Assembly: GCF_000952155.1 (NCBI RefSeq) | Contig: NZ_JYON01000003.1 | Location: 124,001 to 188,000, forward strand | DNA: 64,000 bases | Reading direction: 5' to 3' | DNA from: Aliterella atlantica CENA595 | GTDB lineage: Bacteria > Cyanobacteriota > Cyanobacteriia > Cyanobacteriales > Chroococcidiopsidaceae | Part shown: in pieces, positions 42,640-51,694 of the stretch | Position numbering within the stretch: the stretch's first letter is position 1 | Layout of the letters: each line of letters opens with the position of its first letter | The notes under the pieces: model-generated | Told to the model about the DNA's origin: nothing | Databases searched by the model: none | Seen by the model: only the letters and a program-made list of their open reading frames with translations | Made by a program: the position numbers and the translations under genes

Positions 42640-42870
42640 ATGCAGCAAGAAAAAGTTTTGTGGTTAACTAAAGGCGTTGCGGGATTACTCTGCATGGGCT
42701 TGGGTTTGAGCATTTTTGGCGAAGCATTGAGCCGCAAAATCAACGGCGATGGTTGGTTTTGGATTGGCACATTGAGTTTAGTAATTATTAACTTTGGTTT
42801 GTGTTTGATGTTTGACAGCCACAACCATCAAGCCAAAATGGTTAAGCTTAAAGAGCAACAAGGCGAATAA
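42640..42870 (+). CDS. Small two-helix membrane protein
   Basis: A 76-residue protein with two hydrophobic segments (about 8-28 and 36-57: GVAGLLCMGLGLSIFGEAL and GWFWIGTLSLVIINFGLCL) and a charged tail with KEQQGE. Its function is unknown. ATG 42640; a TTG three codons earlier also fits. The gene sits 33 bp before the FdhF-type oxidoreductase on the same strand and could be its membrane partner, but no cysteine ladder or haem ligands support an electron-carrying role. Confidence 0.65.
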   Translation: MQQEKVLWLTKGVAGLLCMGLGLSIFGEALSRKINGDGWFWIGTLSLVIINFGLCLMFDSHNHQAKMVKLKEQQGE

Positions 42871-42903
42871 AAAATACCTACTGCAATAAGCAGATGTAGG
42901 CTT

Positions 42904-45189
42904 ATGGATGCAGACATCACATCAAGCGCACTGACCGATCCGCTGTCAGAGAAAGACGAGCAAACCCCCGATTTAGGTGGTGGTTTGCCCATTATTGGTT
43001 ATTGGGCGAAACATACGCTTGCACCAGAAGGAGCCAAACTTTGGCAGACATTACTACATAAAAGTGCTTGCTTATCTTGTGCGTGGGGTACAGGCGGTCA
43101 AAAAGGCGGATTTACTAACGAAACAGGCGAAAAGCTGCAACGCTGCATGAAAAGTGTAGAGGCGATCGCATCGGAAATTCAACCACCTGTCCCTAGCGTA
43201 GTGTTTGCCCAACCGATTGCAGAATTACAACAGCTAAATTCTTACCAAGCAGATAAATTAGGGCGGTTGAGTTTCCCCATGATTCTGCGTGAGGGTAAAT
43301 CTCATTACGAGCATATTTCCTGGGCAGAGATTTATGACATTGCAACATCTGCATTTAACAAGTCACCCGCACGAGTAGCATCTTATAGTTCTGGGCGTTC
43401 TTCCAACGAAGCTGCGTATTTGCTGCAATTGATGATGCGAGTTCTCGGTTCCAATAATTTAGCCGACTGTTCGGATTTGTGCCACGCGCCTTCTACGTTC
43501 GGACTCAAGCAAATGTTTGGTTCTAGCACATCGATGGTGAGCTTAGAAAACTTGCAGCACTCTGATTGTGTAGTATTGTGCGGTGCTAATCCAGCTTACA
43601 ATCATCCGCGCTTGATGAACGAGTTGATTAAACTGCGCGATCGCGGTGGTAAGGTAATTGTCATTAATCCTGTAGTGGAAATTGGCTTAGTTAAATTTGG
43701 TTCGCCTGCTTTCCCTGTAAAATCTTTACTTCCAGGATCGGAGATTGCTTCTATTTACCTGCAACCGATGCCAGGTAGCGATGTAGCTTTGTTTGTAGGT
43801 ATCCAAAAAGCTTTGCTAGAAACAGGTAAAATTCAAACTCAATACTTGCAAGCGCATACAGAAGGCTGGGAAGCAGTAATTGCTAGTGCCAAAGCCACTA
43901 GCTGGGAGACAATTACGCAAACGTGCCAAGTTGCTAAAGCAGACATAGAACTTGCAGCAGAAGCGATCGCCAGTTCCCAAGCTGTAGTATTTGCTTGGGC
44001 AATGGGCATTACCCAACAGGAAAATAGTGTAGATAATATTTTTAGTATTGCCAATACTGCTCTATTAACTGGGAATGCAGGCAAAGTAGGCGCAGGTACG
44101 ATGCCAATTCGCGGACACTCCAACGTCCAAGGCTTTGGCTCGATGGGCGTAACAGTGCAATTGAAAAAAGAAATTCAAGCAGCCTTGGAAAAGTTGATAG
44201 GGCGATCGCTCAGTCGCGTTCCTGGCTACGATACGCGCTCTTTGATTGAAGCAGCAGATGCGGGTAAAGTTGATAGCTTGATATGTGTAGGTGGCAACTT
44301 GTATGCAGCTAATCCCGATTCAACTCAGGCAAAACGTGCTTTATCTAAAATCGAGACAATTATTTATCTTGCTACCAAACCGAATTTAGGACACTTTCAC
44401 GGTTTAGCTCAGAAAAACACGATTATTATTCCTGTATTTGCTCGGTTTGAAAATCCCCACAAAACAACTACCGAATCAGGTAACAACTTTGTGCGGTTAA
44501 ATGACGAAGGTAAAACCCATCTCAAAGATGCCGATTTAATTTCTGAAGTTGAATTTTTGACTGAGCTTGCCTATCGATTGCATGGCGATACACCGATTGA
44601 CTGGCGACAACTCCAAGATACTAAATACGTGCGCCAACTAATTGCCCAGACAATTCCTGGCTATGAGAAGATTGGTGAAATTGATGCTACAGGCGAAGAG
44701 TTTACAATTTCGGGGCGCATTTTCGAGCAACCCAAATTTGCTACCCCATCGCAAAAAGCCGCAATGTTTGTTACGCCTATACCGCAGCTAGAATTACCAA
44801 AAGCGCAAGATTTTGGCGTACCCAATACAATTCCTAGTATCGTTGTTGCTTTAATTACTGGGCGTAGTTATTCCCAGCACAACACAGTAGTTTATCAATT
44901 AGATGATAAATATCGCGGCATACCGCACCGCAACTGTATTTTGATGCATCCCCAAGATGCGGAAAGTGCAGGACTAAGCGATCGCTCCTTAGTTACAGTC
45001 CAGGGAGATGCTGGCAAACTAGAAAATGTAGAGCTAATTTACGGTAGCATTCGCCTGGGAGCCGCTTTGATGTTTTACCCCGAAGCCAACGTGCTATTCA
45101 AGGCAAAAATCGATCGGCGTTCGGGAACTCCAGCTTTCAAACGCGTACCTGCGATCGTTTACGCTCAAGTTAACTCGAAAGTTAGTTAA
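42904..45189 (+). CDS. FdhF/YdeP-family molybdopterin oxidoreductase
   Basis: A 761-residue molybdopterin guanine dinucleotide enzyme of the YdeP/formate-dehydrogenase-alpha type. The N-terminus has HKSACLSCAWGTGGQKGGF with Cys56 and Cys59, part of a reduced cluster site rather than a full CxxCxxxC ferredoxin set. SSGRSSNEAAYLLQ, SDLCHAPSTFGLKQMFG with a Cys in the active-site region, and the C-terminal dinucleotide-binding fold follow (ITGRSYSQHNTVVYQ). No TGA-encoded selenocysteine is seen. The true reaction of YdeP-type enzymes is unsettled. A small hairpin covers its ribosome binding region. Confidence 0.88.
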   Translation: MDADITSSALTDPLSEKDEQTPDLGGGLPIIGYWAKHTLAPEGAKLWQTLLHKSACLSCAWGTGGQKGGFTNETGEKLQRCMKSVEAIASEIQPPVPSVVFAQPIAELQQLNSYQADKLGRLSFPMILREGKSHYEHISWAEIYDIATSAFNKSPARVASYSSGRSSNEAAYLLQLMMRVLGSNNLADCSDLCHAPSTFGLKQMFGSSTSMVSLENLQHSDCVVLCGANPAYNHPRLMNELIKLRDRGGKVIVINPVVEIGLVKFGSPAFPVKSLLPGSEIASIYLQPMPGSDVALFVGIQKALLETGKIQTQYLQAHTEGWEAVIASAKATSWETITQTCQVAKADIELAAEAIASSQAVVFAWAMGITQQENSVDNIFSIANTALLTGNAGKVGAGTMPIRGHSNVQGFGSMGVTVQLKKEIQAALEKLIGRSLSRVPGYDTRSLIEAADAGKVDSLICVGGNLYAANPDSTQAKRALSKIETIIYLATKPNLGHFHGLAQKNTIIIPVFARFENPHKTTTESGNNFVRLNDEGKTHLKDADLISEVEFLTELAYRLHGDTPIDWRQLQDTKYVRQLIAQTIPGYEKIGEIDATGEEFTISGRIFEQPKFATPSQKAAMFVTPIPQLELPKAQDFGVPNTIPSIVVALITGRSYSQHNTVVYQLDDKYRGIPHRNCILMHPQDAESAGLSDRSLVTVQGDAGKLENVELIYGSIRLGAALMFYPEANVLFKAKIDRRSGTPAFKRVPAIVYAQVNSKVS

Positions 45190-45190
45190 A

Positions 45191-45208
45191 GGGCAAACAA
45201 AATTGCCC
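45191..45208. terminator. Hairpin between convergent genes
   Basis: GGGCAA and TTGCCC pair around ACAAAA just after the oxidoreductase stop; the convergent amidase stop is 17 bp on. Confidence 0.5.
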
Positions 45209-45224
45209 TACAATTGTCCTCAAT

Positions 45225-46985
45225 TTAACGCTTGCGCTTGTACTTGAGAGCAAATGCACCCAATCCGAACAAAACTATAGCCGGAGTTGCTGAAGGTTCG
45301 GGGATAGGCTGGTAACTAAACTCTTCTCCTGGTAGTGCAGGTACAAGTGCAGGTGGTTGATAAAGATTGGTTGCTGCTTCGTAGTCGTAGGCGTAACCCA
45401 AAATTTCTGCCTCGCCATAATAGTTACCCAAAAATTCTAGTGACATAGGAATGCCTTCTTCTGAATAACCCATTGGCACTGTAATCCCAGGAACGCCAAG
45501 AATGTTCGCCTCAAATCGAGCAGGTAAACTGCCGTATAATTCGTACACTTCGCTTGCTTCCTCTTCATCTTGGGGTGGAGCAAGATAGTTAAGACTGGGA
45601 AAGACAAAAGCATCAATTCCTTCCTCTGCCATAAACTCCTCATATTCTTCCGTTCGTAGCTTGGCGATCGCTTCTAGTGCTTGGTCTACTTCTGGCAGTT
45701 CTTCCCAAGGTTTAGCTTCTCCTGCGGCGATGATATCGGCAATTTCTTTGACGTATTCGTAGTTTTCGTTATCTTCGGGGATAATGTCTACCAAATCGAC
45801 AAACGATTTAATCTCGTCGTCGTTGTAGCCCTTAATAAGTTCCTCATAGTAATAAGCTCTACTTTGCAAGTTCCGCGTACTTTCTGGCGAAGGATAGCCG
45901 TTTGGCAAATTGCCTTCAACTAAATAATCGATAAACCAAGTTTCATGAGCGGGAATATCGACTTCAATTAAAGTTGCTCCTTGAGCTTCTAACACTTCTT
46001 TAGCTTGCTCGAAAGCCTCTGCAACCTGCGGATCGATAGGAAAGCTCTCACCCTTAGCGGGATCGCCTTTACCAATATAAGGTCGCGGTAGTGCCAAAAC
46101 TTTGCCTTGCAGCGAATTGTCGTCTAAATAAGCAGTATAAGAAGTAGGGCGCGGATTATCGGGAATATATGGGTTCCAAATATTATTTGGATCGTAGGCA
46201 ACTAAAGCATCCATGCTAATTGCTACATCTGTAACTGACTTAGCCATCGGACCAACTACATCTCGCTCAGTTGTTAGCGGCCAAGTACCAGCAACGGAAA
46301 TTAGCCCAGCACTAGGTTTAAGCCCAACTAACGAGTCGTGAGTGCTAGGTACGCGGATAGAGCCGCCAGTTTCTCCACCCATTGCGAGTAATGCCATGCT
46401 AGAAGCTACAGAAACGCCCGAACCGCTGCTAGAACCGCCTGGAGTGCGATCGTCGGGTGCGTAAGGATTAATTACAGGTCCGTAAGCTTCACTCACGCCA
46501 TCGTAGGAAAAAGCCCAGGTACTCATGTTTGCCTTACCCAAAATAACTGCGCCAGCATCCCGAAGTTGCTTGACAGCAAATGCATCGTCTGTAGCAGTTA
46601 GTGACTTGAGCGCTTCTACTCCGTTACTTGTAGGTAATCCTTTGACGTTATACGAGTCTTTAATTAACACTGGAATGCCATGTAAAGGACCGAGAATAGT
46701 GCCTTTGCGCCTAAGCTCGTCTAGCTCTGCTGCTTCTGCTAGAGCGTTAGGATTGAGGTAAGCAACAGAATTTAAGTTGGGACCTGCGCGATCGTAGGTA
46801 TCAATTCGGTTTAAGTAGAGTTGCGTTAATGTGCTACTTGTTAATGCACCTGCATCAAATGCGGCATTGACATCTGCAATACTTGCTTCTTGTAAGGAGA
46901 ATGTTGCTGCTTCGGCAATACCAGGGATAAGTGCCAAAGTTAAAGATGAAGTTGCAAGCACGTTTTGCTTCCAGCGATCGCTCAA
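45225..46985 (-). CDS. PEP-CTERM amidase-family protein
   Basis: A roughly 586-residue secreted member of the amidase signature family. The Ser-cisSer-Lys triad is visible: Lys in PVLIKDSYN (about 109), Ser in GGSSSGSG (about 192) and Ser in GGETGGSIR (about 217). A signal peptide ends near IAEAA. The C-terminus has PIPEPSATPAIVLFGLGAFAL and a basic end KYKRKR, a PEP-CTERM sorting signal, so an exosortase system should exist elsewhere. AGAGG lies eight bases before TTG 46985, preferred over GTG 46994. Substrate (amide or aryl amide) unknown; the family spans many reactions. Confidence 0.87.
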   Translation of the reverse strand: MSDRWKQNVLATSSLTLALIPGIAEAATFSLQEASIADVNAAFDAGALTSSTLTQLYLNRIDTYDRAGPNLNSVAYLNPNALAEAAELDELRRKGTILGPLHGIPVLIKDSYNVKGLPTSNGVEALKSLTATDDAFAVKQLRDAGAVILGKANMSTWAFSYDGVSEAYGPVINPYAPDDRTPGGSSSGSGVSVASSMALLAMGGETGGSIRVPSTHDSLVGLKPSAGLISVAGTWPLTTERDVVGPMAKSVTDVAISMDALVAYDPNNIWNPYIPDNPRPTSYTAYLDDNSLQGKVLALPRPYIGKGDPAKGESFPIDPQVAEAFEQAKEVLEAQGATLIEVDIPAHETWFIDYLVEGNLPNGYPSPESTRNLQSRAYYYEELIKGYNDDEIKSFVDLVDIIPEDNENYEYVKEIADIIAAGEAKPWEELPEVDQALEAIAKLRTEEYEEFMAEEGIDAFVFPSLNYLAPPQDEEEASEVYELYGSLPARFEANILGVPGITVPMGYSEEGIPMSLEFLGNYYGEAEILGYAYDYEAATNLYQPPALVPALPGEEFSYQPIPEPSATPAIVLFGLGAFALKYKRKR

Positions 46986-47078
46986 GGGACACACCTCTTT
47001 AAACTTTTGCTAGCACAGATAGTAATTTGGATCTATCTAAATTTTTGTCACTTTTGATATAAATTTTGGTTTTAAAAT

Positions 47079-47486
47079 GTGAGCTCTATCAAAGCTATTT
47101 ACCCGATCGCCTTGAGTGCAATAATATCGATTAGTTTAGGAGCAAATGCGATCGCCGCCAACTTTGCTCAAGTAAAAGGCACGTTGAGCTATCCAAAATT
47201 ATCTTCAGCACCAGAAGCAATTATTTACATCACATTGGTAGATGTATCGCCTCGTCAAGATAGTTCAGGGGATATTCTGGCTAGAGTTGCGATCGCAAGC
47301 CCTAAGCGATCGCCAATTAATTTTGCCCTAAAATACAACCCAGCCCAAATTAATCCCCAACATACTTACGTCATTCAAGCCCGCATGACTAATCAAGGCA
47401 AAGTTACTCATACTCACACCTCACCTTATCCAGTAATTACACGCGGAAATCCCAACACAGTTAATATAGTTCTAACCAAAAAGTAA
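47079..47486 (+). CDS. YbaY/YscW-like pilotin-type exported protein
   Basis: A 135-residue protein of the YbaY family (type III secretion pilotin YscW-like). A signal peptide ends near NAIAANF. The mature domain is a beta sandwich with FAQVKGTLSYPKL, IIYITLVDVSPRQDSSG and YVIQARMTNQGKV, the typical order. YbaY proteins are small periplasmic proteins; in cyanobacteria they lack a set role. GTG 47079 is the start. The stop is followed at once by TACGAAT-type repeat DNA and then the carotenoid-type oxidoreductase. Confidence 0.8.
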   Translation: MSSIKAIYPIALSAIISISLGANAIAANFAQVKGTLSYPKLSSAPEAIIYITLVDVSPRQDSSGDILARVAIASPKRSPINFALKYNPAQINPQHTYVIQARMTNQGKVTHTHTSPYPVITRGNPNTVNIVLTKK

Positions 47487-47516
47487 TTACGAATGCGCGA
47501 ATTACGAATTACGAAT
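47487..47516. repeat. Heptanucleotide STRR repeat (TTCGTAA type)
   Basis: ACGAATGCGCGAATTACGAA and further ATTACGAATTA copies follow the YbaY stop. The array reads as RELRITNY if translated, a well known false N-terminus, so the next gene starts after it at 47553. Confidence 0.6.
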
Positions 47517-47552
47517 TATTGTAGTTTAGCTACCAGCAGGAATATAGTTTTG

Positions 47553-49094
47553 ATGACAGCCGATGCAAATCCAGAAGTAATTGTTATTGGTAGTGGCATT
47601 GGCGGTTTGAGTTGTGCGGCGTTGTTGGCACGTTATGGCATTGATGTTGTAGTTTGCGAAAGTCACTCAATTGCTGGCGGTGCTGCTCACGCTTTTGAGC
47701 GTCAAGGCTTTAAGTTTGATTCAGGTCCATCTCTCTATTCGGGAATGTCGTACAGCCCTTCTGCCAACCCTTTGCGGCAAGTATTAGATGCCATTGGGGA
47801 AGATATATCATGGGCAACTTATGACACTTGGGGTTGCTGCTTGCCAGAAGGAGACTTTGATACATCAGTAGGATCGGAGCAATTTTGCGAGATTTTAGCA
47901 AGATTTTGCGGTAATGATGCTGTGCGCGAGTGGCGCGGACTTCAGCGCGTGATGGAACCTTTGGTTAAAGCTGTGCTTACTTTACCGCCTACTGCTGTTC
48001 GCTTCGATTTGGGTGCATTGGTATCTGTAGGCAAATTTGCGCCAGCACTGCTTACTCATGCTGTGGATATTGCCAAGCTAACAGGACCGTTTGCGCGGAT
48101 TATGAACGACACGGTAAGCGACCCTTTTATCCATAACTGGCTCAACTTGCTTTGTTTTCTGCTTTCTGGGCTACCTGCTGACGGCACTAGCGCGGCAGAA
48201 ATGGCTTTTATGTTTGCTGACTGGTATCGAGGGGGAACGGTACTAGACTATCCCATAGGGGGCAGTGGTGCTTTAGTAGATGCCTTGGTAAGAGGGCTAG
48301 AACGACACGGCGGCAAACTCATGTTGAACGCTCATGTTGAGCAAGTGTTAGTAGAAAATAACCGCGCTGTGGGCGTGCAATTACGAGGAGGCAATGTTGT
48401 ACGGGCGCGGCGAGCGATCGTATCTAATACTTCTATTTGGGATACTCTCAAGCTGCTACCATCCGAGGCAATTCCCAAATTACAGGCAAGGCAAGCAACT
48501 CCAGAGTGCGATAGCTTCATGCACCTGCATTTAGGCATCGATGCTACAGATATCCGTTCCGATCTAGCTTGTCACTATATCGTCGTTAATAACTGGGAAT
48601 CCGGCGTTACAGCACCGCAAAATGTTGTAGTTGCGTCGATCCCTTCTGTATTAGATCCATCGCTAGCACCTCCAGGCAAGCACGTAGTCCATGTTTATAC
48701 GCCTGGTAATGAGCCATATTCTGTTTGGCAAGGCATGGATCGCAGCAGCCAAGAATATAAAAAACAAAAGCTTGAGCGTGCTGAAGTAATGTGGCAAGCT
48801 TTAGAGCGATTTATTCCCGATATTAGGTCGCGCACCCAAGTAACTCTTGTCGGTACGCCCCTAACTCACGAGCGCTACTTAAGGAGGCATCGGGGTTCTT
48901 ATGGTCCAGCTATTCGGGCGGGAAAAGAACTGTTTCCTGGACCTAATACGCCTATTTCTGGGTTAATGTGTTGTGGCGATTCAACTTTTCCAGGCATTGG
49001 TTTACCAGCAGTTGCCGCTAGTGGGGCGATCGCAGCAAATACTCTAGCACCTCTGCACAAGCACTTAGAAATGCTTAAAACTATTGGTTTTTAG
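47553..49094 (+). CDS. CrtI/CrtISO-type FAD-dependent oxidoreductase
   Basis: A 513-residue FAD protein of the phytoene desaturase/carotene isomerase family. The dinucleotide motif is EVIVIGSGIGGLSCAALLA near the N-terminus; GGAAHAFERQGFKFDSGPSLY and the C-terminal PGIGLPAVAASGAIAANTL are the carotenoid-oxidoreductase signatures. Whether it isomerises or desaturates carotenes, or acts on another polyene, is not decided; it is not obviously crtISO itself. ATG 47553 is chosen because the upstream residues are encoded by the STRR repeat. Confidence 0.82.
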   Translation: MTADANPEVIVIGSGIGGLSCAALLARYGIDVVVCESHSIAGGAAHAFERQGFKFDSGPSLYSGMSYSPSANPLRQVLDAIGEDISWATYDTWGCCLPEGDFDTSVGSEQFCEILARFCGNDAVREWRGLQRVMEPLVKAVLTLPPTAVRFDLGALVSVGKFAPALLTHAVDIAKLTGPFARIMNDTVSDPFIHNWLNLLCFLLSGLPADGTSAAEMAFMFADWYRGGTVLDYPIGGSGALVDALVRGLERHGGKLMLNAHVEQVLVENNRAVGVQLRGGNVVRARRAIVSNTSIWDTLKLLPSEAIPKLQARQATPECDSFMHLHLGIDATDIRSDLACHYIVVNNWESGVTAPQNVVVASIPSVLDPSLAPPGKHVVHVYTPGNEPYSVWQGMDRSSQEYKKQKLERAEVMWQALERFIPDIRSRTQVTLVGTPLTHERYLRRHRGSYGPAIRAGKELFPGPNTPISGLMCCGDSTFPGIGLPAVAASGAIAANTLAPLHKHLEMLKTIGF

Positions 49095-49095
49095 C

Positions 49096-50004
49096 CTATT
49101 TTGGTTTATTAGGTTTAAAATCTTGCAATATTGCTGATAAAGATAGATATTGGCGAATATCCATCATTTCCACTAGCGATCGCGTACTAGGATCTACAGG
49201 TTGCTCGTCTTCTGGCGGTAATATGGTAACTACAGCTTCAGTAGGGTTATATATAACTTCTGTTTCTGCTGGCGGTGGCAATTCGTCAACAACCAAATCG
49301 TCTAGAGATAATACGAATAATTCTGGCTCAAGGTCGCTTGTTGAATTATTATCCTCGCTAGTGACAATATCAGTAATTATGGGCGGTTCACTAGCTGCAA
49401 CAACATCGTTAACTATGGGCAGTTCACTAGCTGCAACAACATCAGTAATTGTTTGAGGTTCACTAGCTGCAACAACATCTGTAGCTGGTATAGGTTCGCT
49501 AGCTGTAACAACATCTGTAGCTGGTACAAATTCACTAACTAGCTGCGGTTCTACTGAAACAGTAGATTTACTTTGTTGTAATAGTAACTTGCGCTGTTTG
49601 CGGCGCATAAACCTATTTCTAGCAGTTTGCCAGGTATTTCTGGCAGTTTGCCAGTTCAAATCGGGCATTGCCGATGTTTTGAACCGCCGATAAACTATTA
49701 CTCCACCAGCAGTACCAGCACCCAAGAGAAAAATTACCAACAACCAATTTGTCGATTTAGGGCGTTGTGGCTCGCTAAATTGAGTAGTCTCATCGGGATT
49801 TGAGCTTGTTTGTGCAGTATCTACTCGCCCGATGTTAACTAAACTAGAAACAGCTAAAGCTGCGATCGCAACTGACAAGGCTGCCACTATCACCAATAAC
49901 AGCCAGGGATGATTTTTGAGCAACTCAAGTTGTCGGCGACTTGGTTTTGGCGGTTCCTGTTGACTCAATTGCGGTGATTGCTGCGTACTTTGATTGTTGT
50001 TCAC
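49096..50004 (-). CDS. Two-helix membrane protein with a 12-residue repeat
   Basis: A protein of about 302 residues, not a family I know. Residues 1-30 are Gln/Pro-rich and cytosolic. Two hydrophobic helices (LLLVIVAALSVAIAALAV and WLLVIFLLGAGTAGGVIVYR) bracket a soluble loop. A basic stretch MRRKQRKLLL follows, then about four and a half copies of a 12-residue repeat with core TDVVAASEP. A conserved-looking C-terminal end (SLVEMMDIRQYLSLSAIL) may be a binding motif. The start is uncertain: GTG 50004 has GGTGA upstream, but GTG 50016 and TTG 50019 are open. Convergent with the carotenoid gene, 1 bp from its stop. Confidence 0.68.
   Translation of the reverse strand: MNNNQSTQQSPQLSQQEPPKPSRRQLELLKNHPWLLLVIVAALSVAIAALAVSSLVNIGRVDTAQTSSNPDETTQFSEPQRPKSTNWLLVIFLLGAGTAGGVIVYRRFKTSAMPDLNWQTARNTWQTARNRFMRRKQRKLLLQQSKSTVSVEPQLVSEFVPATDVVTASEPIPATDVVAASEPQTITDVVAASELPIVNDVVAASEPPIITDIVTSEDNNSTSDLEPELFVLSLDDLVVDELPPPAETEVIYNPTEAVVTILPPEDEQPVDPSTRSLVEMMDIRQYLSLSAILQDFKPNKPK
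49361..49527 (-). repeat. 36-bp coding tandem repeat
   Basis: About four and a half copies of a 36-bp unit (key strand pattern CTAGCTGCAACAACATC) encode (I/V/A)(T/N)D(I/V)V(A/T)ASE plus three variable residues. Copies have diverged at the variable places, and the frame is kept. Confidence 0.85.
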
Positions 50005-50050
50005 GGCGATCTTCACCAATTAGTACAGCGATGGGGAAATATTACTAACA

Positions 50051-51154
50051 TTATTGATTACTTGTGCTGTGTCTTTCTAGAGCAAATTGAATCAATTGGT
50101 TAACTAATTCTGGGAAAGAAATACCGCTGTTTTCCCAAAGTTGCGGGTACATACTGGTTGCTGTAAAGCCTGGGAGCGTATTAATTTCATTAATCAATAC
50201 TCTTCCTGTCGCTTCTTCGTAGAAAAAGTCTACTCGCGCCAAACCTGCTGCATCTACAGCCAGAAAAGCTGTTACAGCCATTTCTTGTACTTGCTGCGCG
50301 ATCTCTTCTGGTACTTTTGCTGGAATAACCCAGTTAGCTTTGCCTTGGGTATACTTAGTCTCGTAATCGTAAAAATCGCTATTGTACGTAATTTCTCCCA
50401 CTACGGAAGCTTTGGGGTTATCGTTTCCCAATACTGCACACTCTAGTTCTCTACCCACAACTGCTGCTTCAACAATTATCCGGCGATCTAAACTAGCAGC
50501 GCGATCTAAAGCTGTTTCTAGTTCCGAACGCGATCGCACTTTAGCAATTCCTACTGACGAACCCAAATTAGCAGGCTTGACAAAACACGGATAGCCTAAA
50601 GTTTCTTCAATGCGATCGCCTATTTTGGGAAATATGCAAGGATTCGACCAAATTTGAGCGCGATTGAGGGCAACATATTCTACCTGTGCTAATCCCGCTT
50701 GAGCAAAGGCAGTTTTCATGGCAATTTTATCCATTCCCAACGCCGAACCCAATACCCCCGATCCGACAAAGGGAGCTTGCATCAAAGTTAGTAACCCTTG
50801 GACTGTACCATCTTCGCCATTAGGTCCATGTAATATGGGAAACCAAACATCTACTTCTGCTACTTGAGAAGGAGATTGCCAAGGGCTGTTTTGGATGTTA
50901 CTTGTTGTTTTTACAGCTAGGTTGGCAGCAGAATCTTCAGCTTCTAGTAAAGGTACGCCAGCTTCTAAAACTTTTTGTGGCGCTTGTCCTGCTAGCCACT
51001 TACCATTTTTTTGAATGTAGAATGGCAGCAGTTCGTATTTATCTGCGTTTTGACTGGTACTCAAAGCTTTGGCGATCGCTTGTGCCGATTTTATAGAAAC
51101 TTCATGCTCTCCCGATCGCCCACCAAATAGCACCCCTACTTTCAGCTTCGTCAT
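50051..51154 (-). CDS. ddl: D-alanine--D-alanine ligase
   Basis: A 367-residue ATP-grasp enzyme joining two D-Ala for peptidoglycan precursors. [20 protein letters not shown] is the Ddl N-terminus; [30 protein letters not shown], and [11 protein letters not shown] with the metal-binding Glu and Asn residues complete it. VGSGVLG is the omega-loop area. Length is normal. ATG 51154; longer frames read into repeat DNA upstream. It stands alone between the repeat membrane protein and a long spacer. Confidence 0.95.
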   Translation of the reverse strand: MTKLKVGVLFGGRSGEHEVSIKSAQAIAKALSTSQNADKYELLPFYIQKNGKWLAGQAPQKVLEAGVPLLEAEDSAANLAVKTTSNIQNSPWQSPSQVAEVDVWFPILHGPNGEDGTVQGLLTLMQAPFVGSGVLGSALGMDKIAMKTAFAQAGLAQVEYVALNRAQIWSNPCIFPKIGDRIEETLGYPCFVKPANLGSSVGIAKVRSRSELETALDRAASLDRRIIVEAAVVGRELECAVLGNDNPKASVVGEITYNSDFYDYETKYTQGKANWVIPAKVPEEIAQQVQEMAVTAFLAVDAAGLARVDFFYEEATGRVLINEINTLPGFTATSMYPQLWENSGISFPELVNQLIQFALERHSTSNQ

Positions 51155-51694
51155 CCTCAACACCTTTGACTCTCTGCGCTGGGCATAGCGTACCATAATC
51201 TGCTGTAAATACTTGTGTTTTTGACTTACAGAGCCAATATATTTAAGAAAGTTACAGATTTTTTAAATTTGTTGGATTAGCTCTTCTAGGCGAATTAATT
51301 TTTACTTAATCGCGTCATACATTTCCTGCGTTTTTGGACAAATTCTAACTACACTAGCTTTTCGGATGTTTGTGCTGTTGTTTTTAGATTTAAAAACTTC
51401 ATAAAAACTGTATTCTTTGTTGCTATTCAAGCAATCTATATTATTACTTAAACTTTCTGTATTATTTACTCTCAATAGCAAGCACTTACGTATAATCGCG
51501 GTTAACCTATAAACTAATCTAAGCTATTATTAACATTTTAACGGTCGAAAGGCAGGAGAAAGCTAATAGCTTTACTGTATTGCTCAAATAAGAGTTTTTT
51601 ATTAACTTAATAATACTTGTAAAGCTTAGTCAACTTTTGCTTTTAATTTAAAACAATACATCGAGATAGTTTTTTAAACATTTATTAATAGTAT
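51155..51694. other. Long spacer upstream of the Cache hybrid kinase
   Basis: A 540-bp AT-rich region. The first 40 bases hold a piece of the dispersed repeat (CTCTCTGCG, GGCATAGCGTACC). The rest contains no reading frame I trust and no RNA gene I recognise. ACGGTCGAAAGGCAGGAG near 51541-51558 is a GC-richer island. TTAATAATACTTGTAAAG near 51607-51624 could hold a promoter for the kinase. Confidence 0.45.
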
